The notes under the pieces: generated by a model
The model's input: the letters and a program-made list of their open reading frames with translations, nothing else
The model's database searches: none
Told to the model about the DNA's origin: nothing
Translations under genes and position numbers: made by a program
Assembly: GCA_029261235.1 (NCBI GenBank)
Contig: JAJDBS010000225.1
Span: forward strand, 1-39,738
DNA from: Nitrospirales bacterium
GTDB taxonomy: Bacteria; Nitrospirota; Nitrospiria; Nitrospirales; UBA8639
DNA length: 39,738 bases
Reading direction: 5' to 3'
Shown here: positions 18,401 to 25,417 of the stretch, piece after piece
How the letters are laid out: each line of letters starts with the position of its first letter
Numbering within the stretch: the first letter of the stretch is position 1

Positions 18401-21400
18401 TTTAAAGAAGTCGTTAAGGAAATTAACTTCTCCCTTCCAAAAATACCATTTGTCAGTTGCGTAAAAGGCACGCTGGTCACTGATGAGATAAAGGATTCCG
18501 AATATTGGGTACAGCAAGTGCGCAACCCGGTCCGGTTTACTGAAGGGATGAAGAGGTTAGAAGAACAATCTGTCACGACATTCCTTGAGGTTGGTCCTCA
18601 GCCAGTGCTTTTAGGGATGGGAAAGCATTGCTTGCCAGATGAAGAAGTTGATTGGTTACCTTCTCTGAGGGGGGGTGCCGACGAGTGGCAAACTGTTCTG
18701 GGAAGTCTGGCTAAACTTTATGTGAGGGGTGTTTCAATTGATTGGAAGGGATTTGATGCCCCTTATAGTTACAAAATTGTATCCATTCCCAATTACTCGT
18801 TCAGACGCAAACAATTTTGGATTGATATTCCCAGTGAGCAGACTTTAGGCATAAACAAGGCTTTACCCGCACGTTCCGCATTAGATGAATTATTAAGCAG
18901 CCAAGATGAATCCGGGTTTTCAGATTATGTTCGGAATGCCATAAAACTCTCGACGGAAGAGGCCATGGTTCTTCCAAAGGTTTTCAAAGCCCTATCTTTG
19001 GAGGCGGAACGGGAGCAAGATGAGGTTCAAATTGGAGAAAAGCTGTATCAGGTTGTTTGGAAAGAAAAGTTACAGGGAATAACCGAGAATTCAAAAAAGG
19101 CCGGTGGGATTTGGATTATTCTCATGGATCAAAATGGATTCGGCGAGATACTGACAAAGGTGCTTGCAAACAACGGCACAGAATACACGTGTGTTTGGCG
19201 GGATACTCATTTTAAGCAAAAGGATGCCGACAATTTCTTTATAGATCCTCAGCAAGCGGAACATTTTGAAAAATTGTGGCAATCTATTTACGCTCAAGAT
19301 AAGCCAATCAACGGTGTCATCCAACTTTGGGCTCTCGATACTCCGCTGTCGAGTGAATTGAATGCCGAAGACTTTGATTCTTACCAAAAAAATACTACTG
19401 AAAGTGCGCTCCACCTAGTTCAAACCCTTGCGAAGCGTTCGGAAGCAAACAAACCAGCCATATGGTTGATTACTCGGGATGCAGTGAAGACAGGGGAGGA
19501 TGTATCCAACGAAGTTGTATCGGTCGCGCAGACCCCCCTTTGGGGGTTTGCTAGGACAATTTCGCTTGAACACCATGATCTCTGGGGGGGGATACTGGAC
19601 CTTTCGTCAAATGGGGATCTCACTGACCAAGCGGAAATGCTTTACACTGCGCTTTCCAATACCAGTACGGAAGATCAACTGGCATTGAGAGGTGGAAAGC
19701 CGTTCGTGCCTCGGCTCATAAAGCACAATGGCAAAAGAGTCAGCGACGTGGTCCTTGATGACAAGGGGAGCTATTTAATCACTGGTGGTTTAGGTGCCTT
19801 GGGTCTTCATACCGCCGGATGGTTAATCAAAAAAGGAGCCAAAAATTTAATTTTGACCAGTCGGCGTGGAATGGAGTCACCTGACGCAAAAGAGATCGTC
19901 GTCAGGCTGGAGAAGCAAGGTGCCAATGTTAAGGTGATTGCTGCTGATATTTGTTGTACAGAGGACGTAGACAAGCTTTTTACCGAAATCAAAAATTCGA
20001 AGCTATTCTTACGAGGTATTGTTCATGCTGCAGGAGTAGATGCTCTTGTACCCGTGGCTGAAATGAGTGTGCACGAGCTTCGAGACTTACTGGCTCCTAA
20101 GATGAAAGGGGCCTGGTTACTGCACAAACATACTCTTGATGTAGATCTTGATATGTTTATTTGTTTTTCCTCTATTTCCTCCATCTGGGGTTCGAGTGGA
20201 CGCGCTCATTATGGCGCGGCTAATGCTTTTCTTGATGGTCTTGCTTACTACAGACAGAGCCTTGAGTTGCCTGCCCTTAGTGTTAACTGGGGGCCATGGA
20301 AAGGTGGAGGTATGGCCAACGAAGAGCAGCTCCAACTTTTGGAGAGGATGGGTAATCACGGCCTTGACCCAGATGTGGCAGTGTTAGCGCTTGAGTATCT
20401 GCTTCATAATGCAGACGCGCAGGGCATCGTTGCCGATATTGATTGGGCTCAATTTCGCTCCGTTTTTGAGGCGCGCAAAGCACGTCCCTTGTTTTCAGAG
20501 TTAGAGGGAATTCCGAGAGGGGATACTTCCGATCTTGTAAATGAATGTCCACGATGGATTACCCTACTCCGGGAAAAATCTACAGATCAGCATTCGGAAT
20601 TGCTTACTAAACTTTTACAAAAAGAAGTGGCTAAAACTCTTGGGTTTGAAAACCCCGAAGAAGTTCGACTGGACCAAGGCTTATTCGACATTGGAATGGA
20701 CTCACTGATGGCCATTGAGCTTGCTACCCAATTAAATAAATGTCTTGGAATCCGAATATCGGCAACCGATTTCAGTCAGCCAAACTTACGCATCTTGTCA
20801 GAGCATTTCTTGAATCAGTTGAATTTGGATGTGGCACTGAGTCCTGGAGGGAAAAGTAAAGGTGAAGGCTGTGTTTCTCGGACAGAGGTAAAAGGAAATG
20901 GGCTTCAGTCCAAGTGGATGGAACAAATAAAGGAAGCTCCTTCTGAAGAAAGGGCAATAATTCTGGTGGAGTTGTTGCGCAAAGAGGTAGCAAAAACCCT
21001 CGGACTTGAAGATCCGGAAGAAGTTCGCTTAGATCGAAGCTTATTCGAAATTGGAATGGATTCTCTTATGGCGGTCGAACTTGCCAATGGTCTTAAAAAG
21101 CGTTTTGGAATTCAAATATCTGCTTCTGATTTTAGCCTTCCACACTTGGAGGCCATTGCAGCCCATCTACTTGGACAGCTACCCGTTGCTAAAGAACATC
21201 AGACTGGGGTTATTCATTTTAGCCCTGACCTGGAATCAGAGACATTTGAGTACCATCGAAAAGCCTTCCCAGGAAGGAGAACCGATTGGGTAGAGCCGCG
21301 TTGGCGATGGATGTTTTTAGAATCCGCCAAAAGATTAAATATAGACCCTATGATTTGGCTCTATCGGGACTCAGATTCAATCGTTTCACATTGCGGTGCT

Positions 21401-22276
21401 ATCCCAGTGAAGATAAAAATAGGTGAGAGAGAATGTAGTACTTCATGGTTTGCGGAATCAATGACCCTTGAATCTCACAGATCCAAAGGTGTCGGAGGGA
21501 TGATTTTAATGCAGTCGAAAGAGGATGTCCCTTTTAATTTGTCCCTCGGTCAGGAAGAATTCATGCGAAACATGCAAATAAAGCTTGGATGGACACTTAT
21601 TGGTCCTTTAGGGGTATATTTCTATCCGTTACGGCCTCAGAATATTCTTCAGGGCAAGCTACCGAAAGGTCCGGTTTCTTGGGGGGCTTCTGCAGCACTT
21701 TCCCTCACCACGGAAATGAAGCGTGTTATAGGACGCCCTTCCCATAAATGGAAACCAGAGATCTGCTCAATCAACCGTTTTGACGGTGAACACGATGAGC
21801 TGTGGAAATCTGTCAGTAAAGAATTGACATGTACAGTTGTTCGAGATGCATCTTTTCTAAACTGGAAATATGTGGATCAACCAGGGCAGAACTTTAAAAA
21901 ACTTGAAATCCGAAAAGAAGGAGAAGTCCTAGCGCTGGCGATCATTTCCATTGAAGAACCATCGGATGCATACCCCTATCGGAGAGCTTTTCTCGTGGAT
22001 TTGATTGTGAAGCCTTCTGATTCTGAAGCAGTTTGGGCTGTTCTTGATGCTGTTCGAGCCCATTCAATCCATGAGGAAGCTGACGCGATTATTTGTTATC
22101 TCTCGTGCCCTGCACTAAAGAATCAACTTGTAAGTTTTGGTTTCCGCTCCAGAGAGGCTACTCGATTCTTAATCGCCTCTACTGAGGGGGTAGAAGAGTC
22201 GGAGGTCGAGCTACTCTCGTCTATGGACAACTGGTATCTTACGATGGGCGATTCTGACATCGACCGACCTTGGTAG
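12461..22276 (+). CDS. Giant type I polyketide synthase: MaoC-hotdog-SDR-FkbH-ACP-KS-AT-KR-ACP-ACP-GNAT
   Basis: About 3271 residues from the ATG at 12461 (AGAGGA eight bases upstream). Domains in order: MaoC-type dehydratase with SGDRNPLHLD (about 3-110); a second hot-dog-like region (about 150-270); SDR with GGSRGLG near 284 and YVALK near 428; FkbH-like HAD domain with DCDNTLWAG near 725 and RTNQFNFTTRR; ACP with GCSS near 1173; KS with TACSSSG near 1398, EAHGTGT and NIGHLEAG; AT with GHSVGE near 1865 and HAFHSH near 1967, the malonyl signature; KR with GGLGALG near 2442 and a Ser-Tyr-Asn set; two ACPs with GMDSLM near 2747 and 2867; and a GNAT-like region (about 2917-3257). FkbH domains load glyceryl units from 1,3-bisphosphoglycerate onto ACPs. 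No thioesterase is present; release may involve the GNAT-like end (inference). All visible KS, AT and KR catalytic motifs look intact. Confidence 0.92.
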   Translation: MEFSTRDLERFAEWSGDRNPLHLDSTFAGRTSFGRPITHGMLTVIEALRSVSKESYQSFKSLEIEFHGAVYPNESYQVKSAFEKKQLSVEVLGGVKPALIIRADFGKENSSQQDRDLSWVSDLKLGQDLAAGQSRKFPANRKFEEFRNKFELVGVYSTEPPPDDYITQGHLSPIVIKVFGFCSYLVGMEVPGLRSLFTRLRLQFHETTVASKDLVYRVNTSRFDREFRILDTELEIATPDGILVATGDVRSYIPFSPTVTDLAELGSRLELGNRQHEGKVALVCGGSRGLGADLASALALSGYHVYASYRNSREDAEELADRITKQGAHLELLQGDVGDPNWCSAAKKTILERHGRLDLLILNACSPPGSLRISSDSAEKFEEYIFRNLRLVQLPLAEFLPTLNSHQGSVVAISSSAVENPPADWGHYVALKQAMEGIIQSASREFANLFCLIVRPPKLQTAWNDSPTHVIGAIPTDLIAVHTANRLAKNITRGQVEVLSNFPVLDLPTLTTSEDKKADFNIVLSASFTAEPFLPALRFWFYELGLPASVEISPYGQVLQELINPGSALSSNSSGISVVMLRIRDWLRELSHDAMKTSEGLRTFLGNTSEEFVRAMRSHRAHASVDTIFVLCPSINNTLKEEDRELLNAESNLLQELTTIPGLQIIAAKDFNDRYDVNPDEINDPLREEIAHIPYKDAYIYTLATLLMRSIYRKFLPVRKVVVVDCDNTLWAGVVGELGVEGIKFDLVHKELHATLTRLGKSGMLICLCSKNEEVDVWEVFESRKDFGLRRDQIVASMINWNPKSENIRLLASRLNVGIDSFIFIDDNPVECAEVRSGCPEVLVLEWPQEDNAATRLLQHTWEFDLLEGTKEDSKRTKLYRDEFRRQEAKDDTFTLREFIESLQLQVDIIPLSKEDVPRASQLTLRTNQFNFTTRRRKENDLKSLFESDSYVGSTIQVRDRFGDYGLVGLVIAEKQGAFLLVDTFLLSCRVLGRGVEHEMAAELGRRAMELKRETVRFLIIPTEKNTPARSFLESICSSEQKKVFEGSFQCDIPAAELSNLKFEPAEQKEDDSQKQQKEKQSTPDKVQVIDGKQQRSRERQIVRAASELSSIKQLNTAIGGSTDNQSLSPLVAHSDEQSDDIAQQIYQTFSAALNIPISNLKEIDQLEQLGCSSFKIVEITVSLTDKYSWLPSTLLFEHRSISEIIQNVTDLLGKTDEREPASTSEKTITTVADPGNKNSQSDIAVIGMNLRCGGANSPDELWELLSSGGTSVGPAPPDRGYPDNVQNWAAWVDGVDSFDANFFGISPREAEYMDPQLRLFLETAWSALEDGACMGDRSDVDTGVYVGVLYGDYVFHANCLAGKKDQPYRCWEGFSLANRLSQFLGFRGPSLAVNTACSSSGTALHIACKALAAGECTTAIVGGVNLILDADRLSQLGRLGIISPTGKCSPFGNEANGTIIGEGVGVVVLRPLHEAQQRGDHIYGVIKGTALSTGAGTVGFTAPNPTAQAEAIRKSLIVANVDPRTITMVEAHGTGTALGDPIEVRGLTLAYTDKKLWDKKIDGTHTCKLSAIKPNIGHLEAGAGIMGLIKVLLQFDRGYLLPTITSEQPNSQIPFETLPFKIQRKLEPWDRAIMKVAGVPTTFPRRAGLSSFGVGGANAHLILEEPPEASSSDNKLFVRPFHILTLSARNKESLDNQVLRVQEFLGSNQDLALEDISYTANIGRKHFEHRLAFLGSNQTKLMGSLEDYVAGEDPIGCVQGRSPKSTGPTKIAFLFTGQGAQYLDMGKALYKTHPVFRETLDQCVENLKPCMNCSILDVMFAEKESSEALLLNQTGYTQPALFVIEYSLAKLWESWGIHPDIVIGHSVGEIAALCVAGGVSLEDGLKLTAARGQLMQALPSGGGMASVRAGEAEVKKAILGYEDRVSIAGFNSPEQTVISGDGDAINEILAQLEVNGIKTKALSVSHAFHSHLMDPMIDKFKEVVKEINFSLPKIPFVSCVKGTLVTDEIKDSEYWVQQVRNPVRFTEGMKRLEEQSVTTFLEVGPQPVLLGMGKHCLPDEEVDWLPSLRGGADEWQTVLGSLAKLYVRGVSIDWKGFDAPYSYKIVSIPNYSFRRKQFWIDIPSEQTLGINKALPARSALDELLSSQDESGFSDYVRNAIKLSTEEAMVLPKVFKALSLEAEREQDEVQIGEKLYQVVWKEKLQGITENSKKAGGIWIILMDQNGFGEILTKVLANNGTEYTCVWRDTHFKQKDADNFFIDPQQAEHFEKLWQSIYAQDKPINGVIQLWALDTPLSSELNAEDFDSYQKNTTESALHLVQTLAKRSEANKPAIWLITRDAVKTGEDVSNEVVSVAQTPLWGFARTISLEHHDLWGGILDLSSNGDLTDQAEMLYTALSNTSTEDQLALRGGKPFVPRLIKHNGKRVSDVVLDDKGSYLITGGLGALGLHTAGWLIKKGAKNLILTSRRGMESPDAKEIVVRLEKQGANVKVIAADICCTEDVDKLFTEIKNSKLFLRGIVHAAGVDALVPVAEMSVHELRDLLAPKMKGAWLLHKHTLDVDLDMFICFSSISSIWGSSGRAHYGAANAFLDGLAYYRQSLELPALSVNWGPWKGGGMANEEQLQLLERMGNHGLDPDVAVLALEYLLHNADAQGIVADIDWAQFRSVFEARKARPLFSELEGIPRGDTSDLVNECPRWITLLREKSTDQHSELLTKLLQKEVAKTLGFENPEEVRLDQGLFDIGMDSLMAIELATQLNKCLGIRISATDFSQPNLRILSEHFLNQLNLDVALSPGGKSKGEGCVSRTEVKGNGLQSKWMEQIKEAPSEERAIILVELLRKEVAKTLGLEDPEEVRLDRSLFEIGMDSLMAVELANGLKKRFGIQISASDFSLPHLEAIAAHLLGQLPVAKEHQTGVIHFSPDLESETFEYHRKAFPGRRTDWVEPRWRWMFLESAKRLNIDPMIWLYRDSDSIVSHCGAIPVKIKIGERECSTSWFAESMTLESHRSKGVGGMILMQSKEDVPFNLSLGQEEFMRNMQIKLGWTLIGPLGVYFYPLRPQNILQGKLPKGPVSWGASAALSLTTEMKRVIGRPSHKWKPEICSINRFDGEHDELWKSVSKELTCTVVRDASFLNWKYVDQPGQNFKKLEIRKEGEVLALAIISIEEPSDAYPYRRAFLVDLIVKPSDSEAVWAVLDAVRAHSIHEEADAIICYLSCPALKNQLVSFGFRSREATRFLIASTEGVEESEVELLSSMDNWYLTMGDSDIDRPW
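20585..21185 (+). repeat. Tandemly duplicated ACP-coding segment in the polyketide synthase
   Basis: Two ACP domains lie exactly 360 bases apart, measured between their phosphopantetheine serine codons (near 20701 and 21061). They remain similar at protein and DNA level: both have KEVAKTLG, a PEEVRLD segment and GMDSLMA. The spacing and similarity indicate an internal duplication more recent than the split from the first ACP near 15977, which has a GCSS motif instead. Confidence 0.75.
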
Positions 22277-22478
22277 TAATTGTACGTTTTCAAAAAACTT
22301 TTACGGTCTAAAAAAAAAGGCTTGTAAATCCTATGGTGGTAGGCTTGCTGTGTTGAATGGTGTCCCGGGAGCACGGAAGTAGCAACCCAATCATTGCCAT
22401 ATAATTCCATGGTAAAATAAATGTGGTGTTCAAGAATAAACACTTATCCTTCTTGCAATTGGTCTTGTTTTGGGAATA

Positions 22479-22643
22479 ATGGGAAGTCTGGAAACTATAA
22501 GTATTGATTCCGAATTTCCGTCTAAAATAAAATCCCCCAGGAACCTTTTAGAATTTCTCCAATCATTTGAATTTCATGCACTTCCAGGGGGGCATGAATA
22601 TTTCATTGAGCCTGGGATAGAATTCTTCCAACTACAATTGTGA
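22479..22643 (+). CDS. Small hypothetical ORF
   Basis: A 54-codon frame starting MGSLETISIDSEFPSK and ending FFQLQL with TGA. The open frame extends upstream through a hydrophobic stretch (LILLAIGLVLGI) back to a stop at 22437, so it may be the tail of a lost membrane protein. A second weak frame starts at GTG 22640 or ATG 22649 and runs to 22912 with a hydrophobic centre. Neither has a convincing ribosome site or recognised family. Confidence 0.22.
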   Translation: MGSLETISIDSEFPSKIKSPRNLLEFLQSFEFHALPGGHEYFIEPGIEFFQLQL

Positions 22644-22925
22644 TTTACATGACAGAGGTAGAGGGAAACTTGATTGACTGTTGGAACAGGGGTATCACAA
22701 AGAATAATAAGAGGGCTATCTTCAATAACCTACCTCTAAGTCTAGGGATTTCGAGTAGCTTCCTATTTTTGTTCATGATCGTGCCTGAATTGAGTTTAGT
22801 CAGAATGTTGTATGAAATGTTCATGTGGAGTGGAGCTACGATGTTGAATTTTATAAGTAACACCTCAGCGGGACTATGGTGTACGGACAACATCATCCGT
22901 TCCGGCCAATAATCTTTGTTTCATT

Positions 22926-24008
22926 ATGAACCAACTAGGCGTCCATCATCTTAAGGAATCTGAAGAACTTCCTGATTCCTTCAGAGAAGCCTTATCGCGC
23001 TTAATTGACGATTGGGCTGAAAGCTATCCGGGAACACGAATCTCTCCACTGTCCATCGATAAACGGGAAAACTCCACGATCTTGCGCGCTCAGTGGGAGC
23101 AAAACAGCAAGGAAGGCTTTCTTCTGATTAAGCAATATTCGATAACGGGTGATATTTCTAATAGTCACTCCCACGATTCCGCGAAACAAATCCTGGAGGA
23201 CAGACTACGGAAAGAATTTGAAGTATCTAGAAGACTGTTCAAACTTCTTGAGGAATCACCCCATTTGCATGTGTCGCATCCACTAGCCAGCTATCCGGAG
23301 CTGTTGATCTTGGTGATTGAGGAGTATCCCGGCAAAGACCTATCTGAAATTCTTCGACGAAAGGCTCGGTTCTTCCCAGGCGACGACACGATGCAGTACC
23401 TTGAGAACCTTTGCCGTATGTGTGGGGAATGGTTAAAGCTTCATCACGAAAAAACTGTTGTCCCTGGAGGATCTGACTCCAGCTATCTGGATGAATTCCC
23501 CAATTACATTGACGAGCGAGTGCGCCCGCTTACAAAGAGTCCAATTATACCAATTGATGAGCCTTTTAGAGCCGATATTTTTCGGTATCTTGATCGCAGA
23601 ATTGAATCACTTGATAGAGAATCGAAGCAAACGGTTGATGCTCATGGAGATTTTGCACCTGGAAATGTTCTGGCCAACGGTGACCAGCTCGTCGTTATTG
23701 ATCTTGATCAATACGGGCCGGGGACAATCATGCAGGACTTGAGCCGATTCTATCATCAATTGGATATGTACCTATGCAATCCCATATTTCGACCGAAGGT
23801 CATAAGGCATCTTCAACGAGCACTCATGAAGGGCTACGATCCAAGGCTAAGAATCGAAGACCCCTTATTTGAACTCATGCTTGTTAAACACACGGTTTGC
23901 CACTTGGCTGGATTGGCTAAGCTTTCATCTGCGCCCGCTTATCAGAGATGGTATAACCGACGAATCGTTGAAAAGCACATTGACTTTCTAAAGCGTACCT
24001 GTCTCTAA
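22926..24008 (+). CDS. APH-like phosphotransferase (small-molecule kinase fold)
   Basis: A 360-residue protein of the aminoglycoside phosphotransferase/choline kinase fold. The catalytic loop is HGDFAPGN near residue 240, followed by VVIDLDQYGPGTIMQDLSRF. These supply the catalytic Asp, the Mg-binding Asn and the Mg-binding Asp. An N-lobe with GFLLIKQYS could contribute the ATP-binding Lys. The fold phosphorylates hydroxyls on small molecules such as sugars, aminoglycosides or polyol and choline groups. It lies about 650 bp downstream of the synthase on the same strand and could act on a product or sugar of the locus (inference). There is no evidence for antibiotic resistance. The start at 22926 has a weak ribosome site. 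Confidence 0.75.
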   Translation: MNQLGVHHLKESEELPDSFREALSRLIDDWAESYPGTRISPLSIDKRENSTILRAQWEQNSKEGFLLIKQYSITGDISNSHSHDSAKQILEDRLRKEFEVSRRLFKLLEESPHLHVSHPLASYPELLILVIEEYPGKDLSEILRRKARFFPGDDTMQYLENLCRMCGEWLKLHHEKTVVPGGSDSSYLDEFPNYIDERVRPLTKSPIIPIDEPFRADIFRYLDRRIESLDRESKQTVDAHGDFAPGNVLANGDQLVVIDLDQYGPGTIMQDLSRFYHQLDMYLCNPIFRPKVIRHLQRALMKGYDPRLRIEDPLFELMLVKHTVCHLAGLAKLSSAPAYQRWYNRRIVEKHIDFLKRTCL

Positions 24009-24148
24009 TACGGTCTTGGACAGGTGAAGTCTGACACGAAGATACTTCAAGCATTCAACTATTCGCTGTCAATAGAGGAGGGCGTTTTTTTTGATTTTCT
24101 ATCTCACAACAGAGCACTAGGTTTTCATAGGTACTAATGACCTGTCCC
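24009..24148. other. Convergent intergenic gap with flanking 8-bp inverted repeats
   Basis: GGACAGGT at 24018-24025 and ACCTGTCC at 24140-24147 form an inverted pair spanning the gap between convergent genes. No T-tailed terminator hairpin was found. The pair may be chance or the ends of a tiny decayed insertion. Confidence 0.3.
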
Positions 24149-25417
24149 CTAAAAATAGTTGTGCAATCGTAAGACTTTGCTTACCTCAACGGTATAGTTT
24201 TTTCGAACGTGGTGCCAGATATGGGTTGAATCTTCGTAATCTTCTGAGATATGGCTGGGCAGTTCGTCAGTAATCAGATGTACGTTTGAGAATTTGTTGG
24301 TTACTTCTTGGAGAAACCTTTCGAAATCAATTCTCATCGACGGCGGTAAATGGCTCGTAACCTTTGGGTTGATTTGTCCCTGTATGATTATCACTCGTAT
24401 TCCCAAGTCTTTCGCCTCTTTTATAAATCGGACGAACTCTGTTTTTTGAATGTTCTGATCTTTGTTCATACTCAAAATACGAGCCCGCTTTTCGAATTTA
24501 GTGATAGTTGGTTTATCGGTTGGCCTTCGTTTTTTTACAGGAACAGAGAAGTTTTTCTCAGCTAGCCCTCCAAAAAAAGCGAGCTCCACTGCACGTCGCA
24601 ATTGAAACATTGGTAAAACAGCAGCTAGAGTTCCGTAACGTACCTTGGAATCCAGCCCATCGACTTCCCTCGCCAATGATACAGCCCACGGAACCCTTCG
24701 CAATTTGAGAAGCGGGAGGAAACGTGAGGCCGAAATATTTTCGTAGAAGTTGATCTCGCTCACATAGCAAATGATCGTGTTCGCTCCCGTGGTCGAGATA
24801 TGATCCAGGATCAATGGGAAATCAGATGCCGCTGCGCCGGCGTAGCTTAAGTTTCCGAATCGTGCTCGACCCGAAAATATTCTATCCAGTTGACCGGTGT
24901 CGATCTGAGATCTTCCTTGACTCGATCCGATGACAACGACCTTTTTGCGTGTAACAGGTGTGGCTGCCAACAGATTCCTTTCGAAATGAAAAGCGCTTTG
25001 CTTCAGATTCGGATGCGCGAAGAAGATGCCACCCCAGAACAGCGTTGTATCGCGGGCCACGACAATCCAAGCGTTTAGTAAAATGAGCACCAGAAAAGCT
25101 GCGAACAAGCCTCTAAGCTTGGGGTGCACAATCGATTTCGCTGAGACATAAATCCATCTCATGAGGCCGGCAATAACTATCGGAGTTGTAAGAAGTTGCA
25201 GAGTTTCTTTTTCAATCTGGAGAAAGAATAATCGCGCATTGACTATTCGTCCTTTGCCAACCCCCTCAAGCCATGTTCCGATTTGAGCATTGAGAAAATC
25301 TGATAGAGGCACAGCGCCAAGCAAATGGCCGAGCCACATGAGGCCGATCCCAGCGGCTAAGGCAGACCAAGTCAGGCTTTCTAGCTTAAAATGCGAAGTA
25401 GATGAATTGTGTTCCAC
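24149..25417 (-). CDS. SGNH-hydrolase-like membrane protein, partner of MBOAT O-acyltransferase
   Basis: About 422 residues. An N-terminal membrane region (SALAAGIGLMWLGHLLG and further helices near 90-120) precedes a periplasmic-type domain beginning VVVIGSSQGRSQID near residue 163. The GSSQ block fits the nucleophile block of SGNH/DltD/AlgJ-like proteins, and a terminal DSTHIWHHVRKNY near 398 supplies a plausible Asp-His pair. Such proteins accept acyl groups moved across the membrane by MBOAT proteins and place them on glycans. The GTG at 25415-25417 is chosen because GGAG lies six bases upstream; a TTG at 25429 is also open. Its start overlaps the end of the upstream MBOAT gene by about 32 bases, implying translational coupling. 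Confidence 0.72.
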   Translation of the reverse strand: MEHNSSTSHFKLESLTWSALAAGIGLMWLGHLLGAVPLSDFLNAQIGTWLEGVGKGRIVNARLFFLQIEKETLQLLTTPIVIAGLMRWIYVSAKSIVHPKLRGLFAAFLVLILLNAWIVVARDTTLFWGGIFFAHPNLKQSAFHFERNLLAATPVTRKKVVVIGSSQGRSQIDTGQLDRIFSGRARFGNLSYAGAAASDFPLILDHISTTGANTIICYVSEINFYENISASRFLPLLKLRRVPWAVSLAREVDGLDSKVRYGTLAAVLPMFQLRRAVELAFFGGLAEKNFSVPVKKRRPTDKPTITKFEKRARILSMNKDQNIQKTEFVRFIKEAKDLGIRVIIIQGQINPKVTSHLPPSMRIDFERFLQEVTNKFSNVHLITDELPSHISEDYEDSTHIWHHVRKNYTVEVSKVLRLHNYF

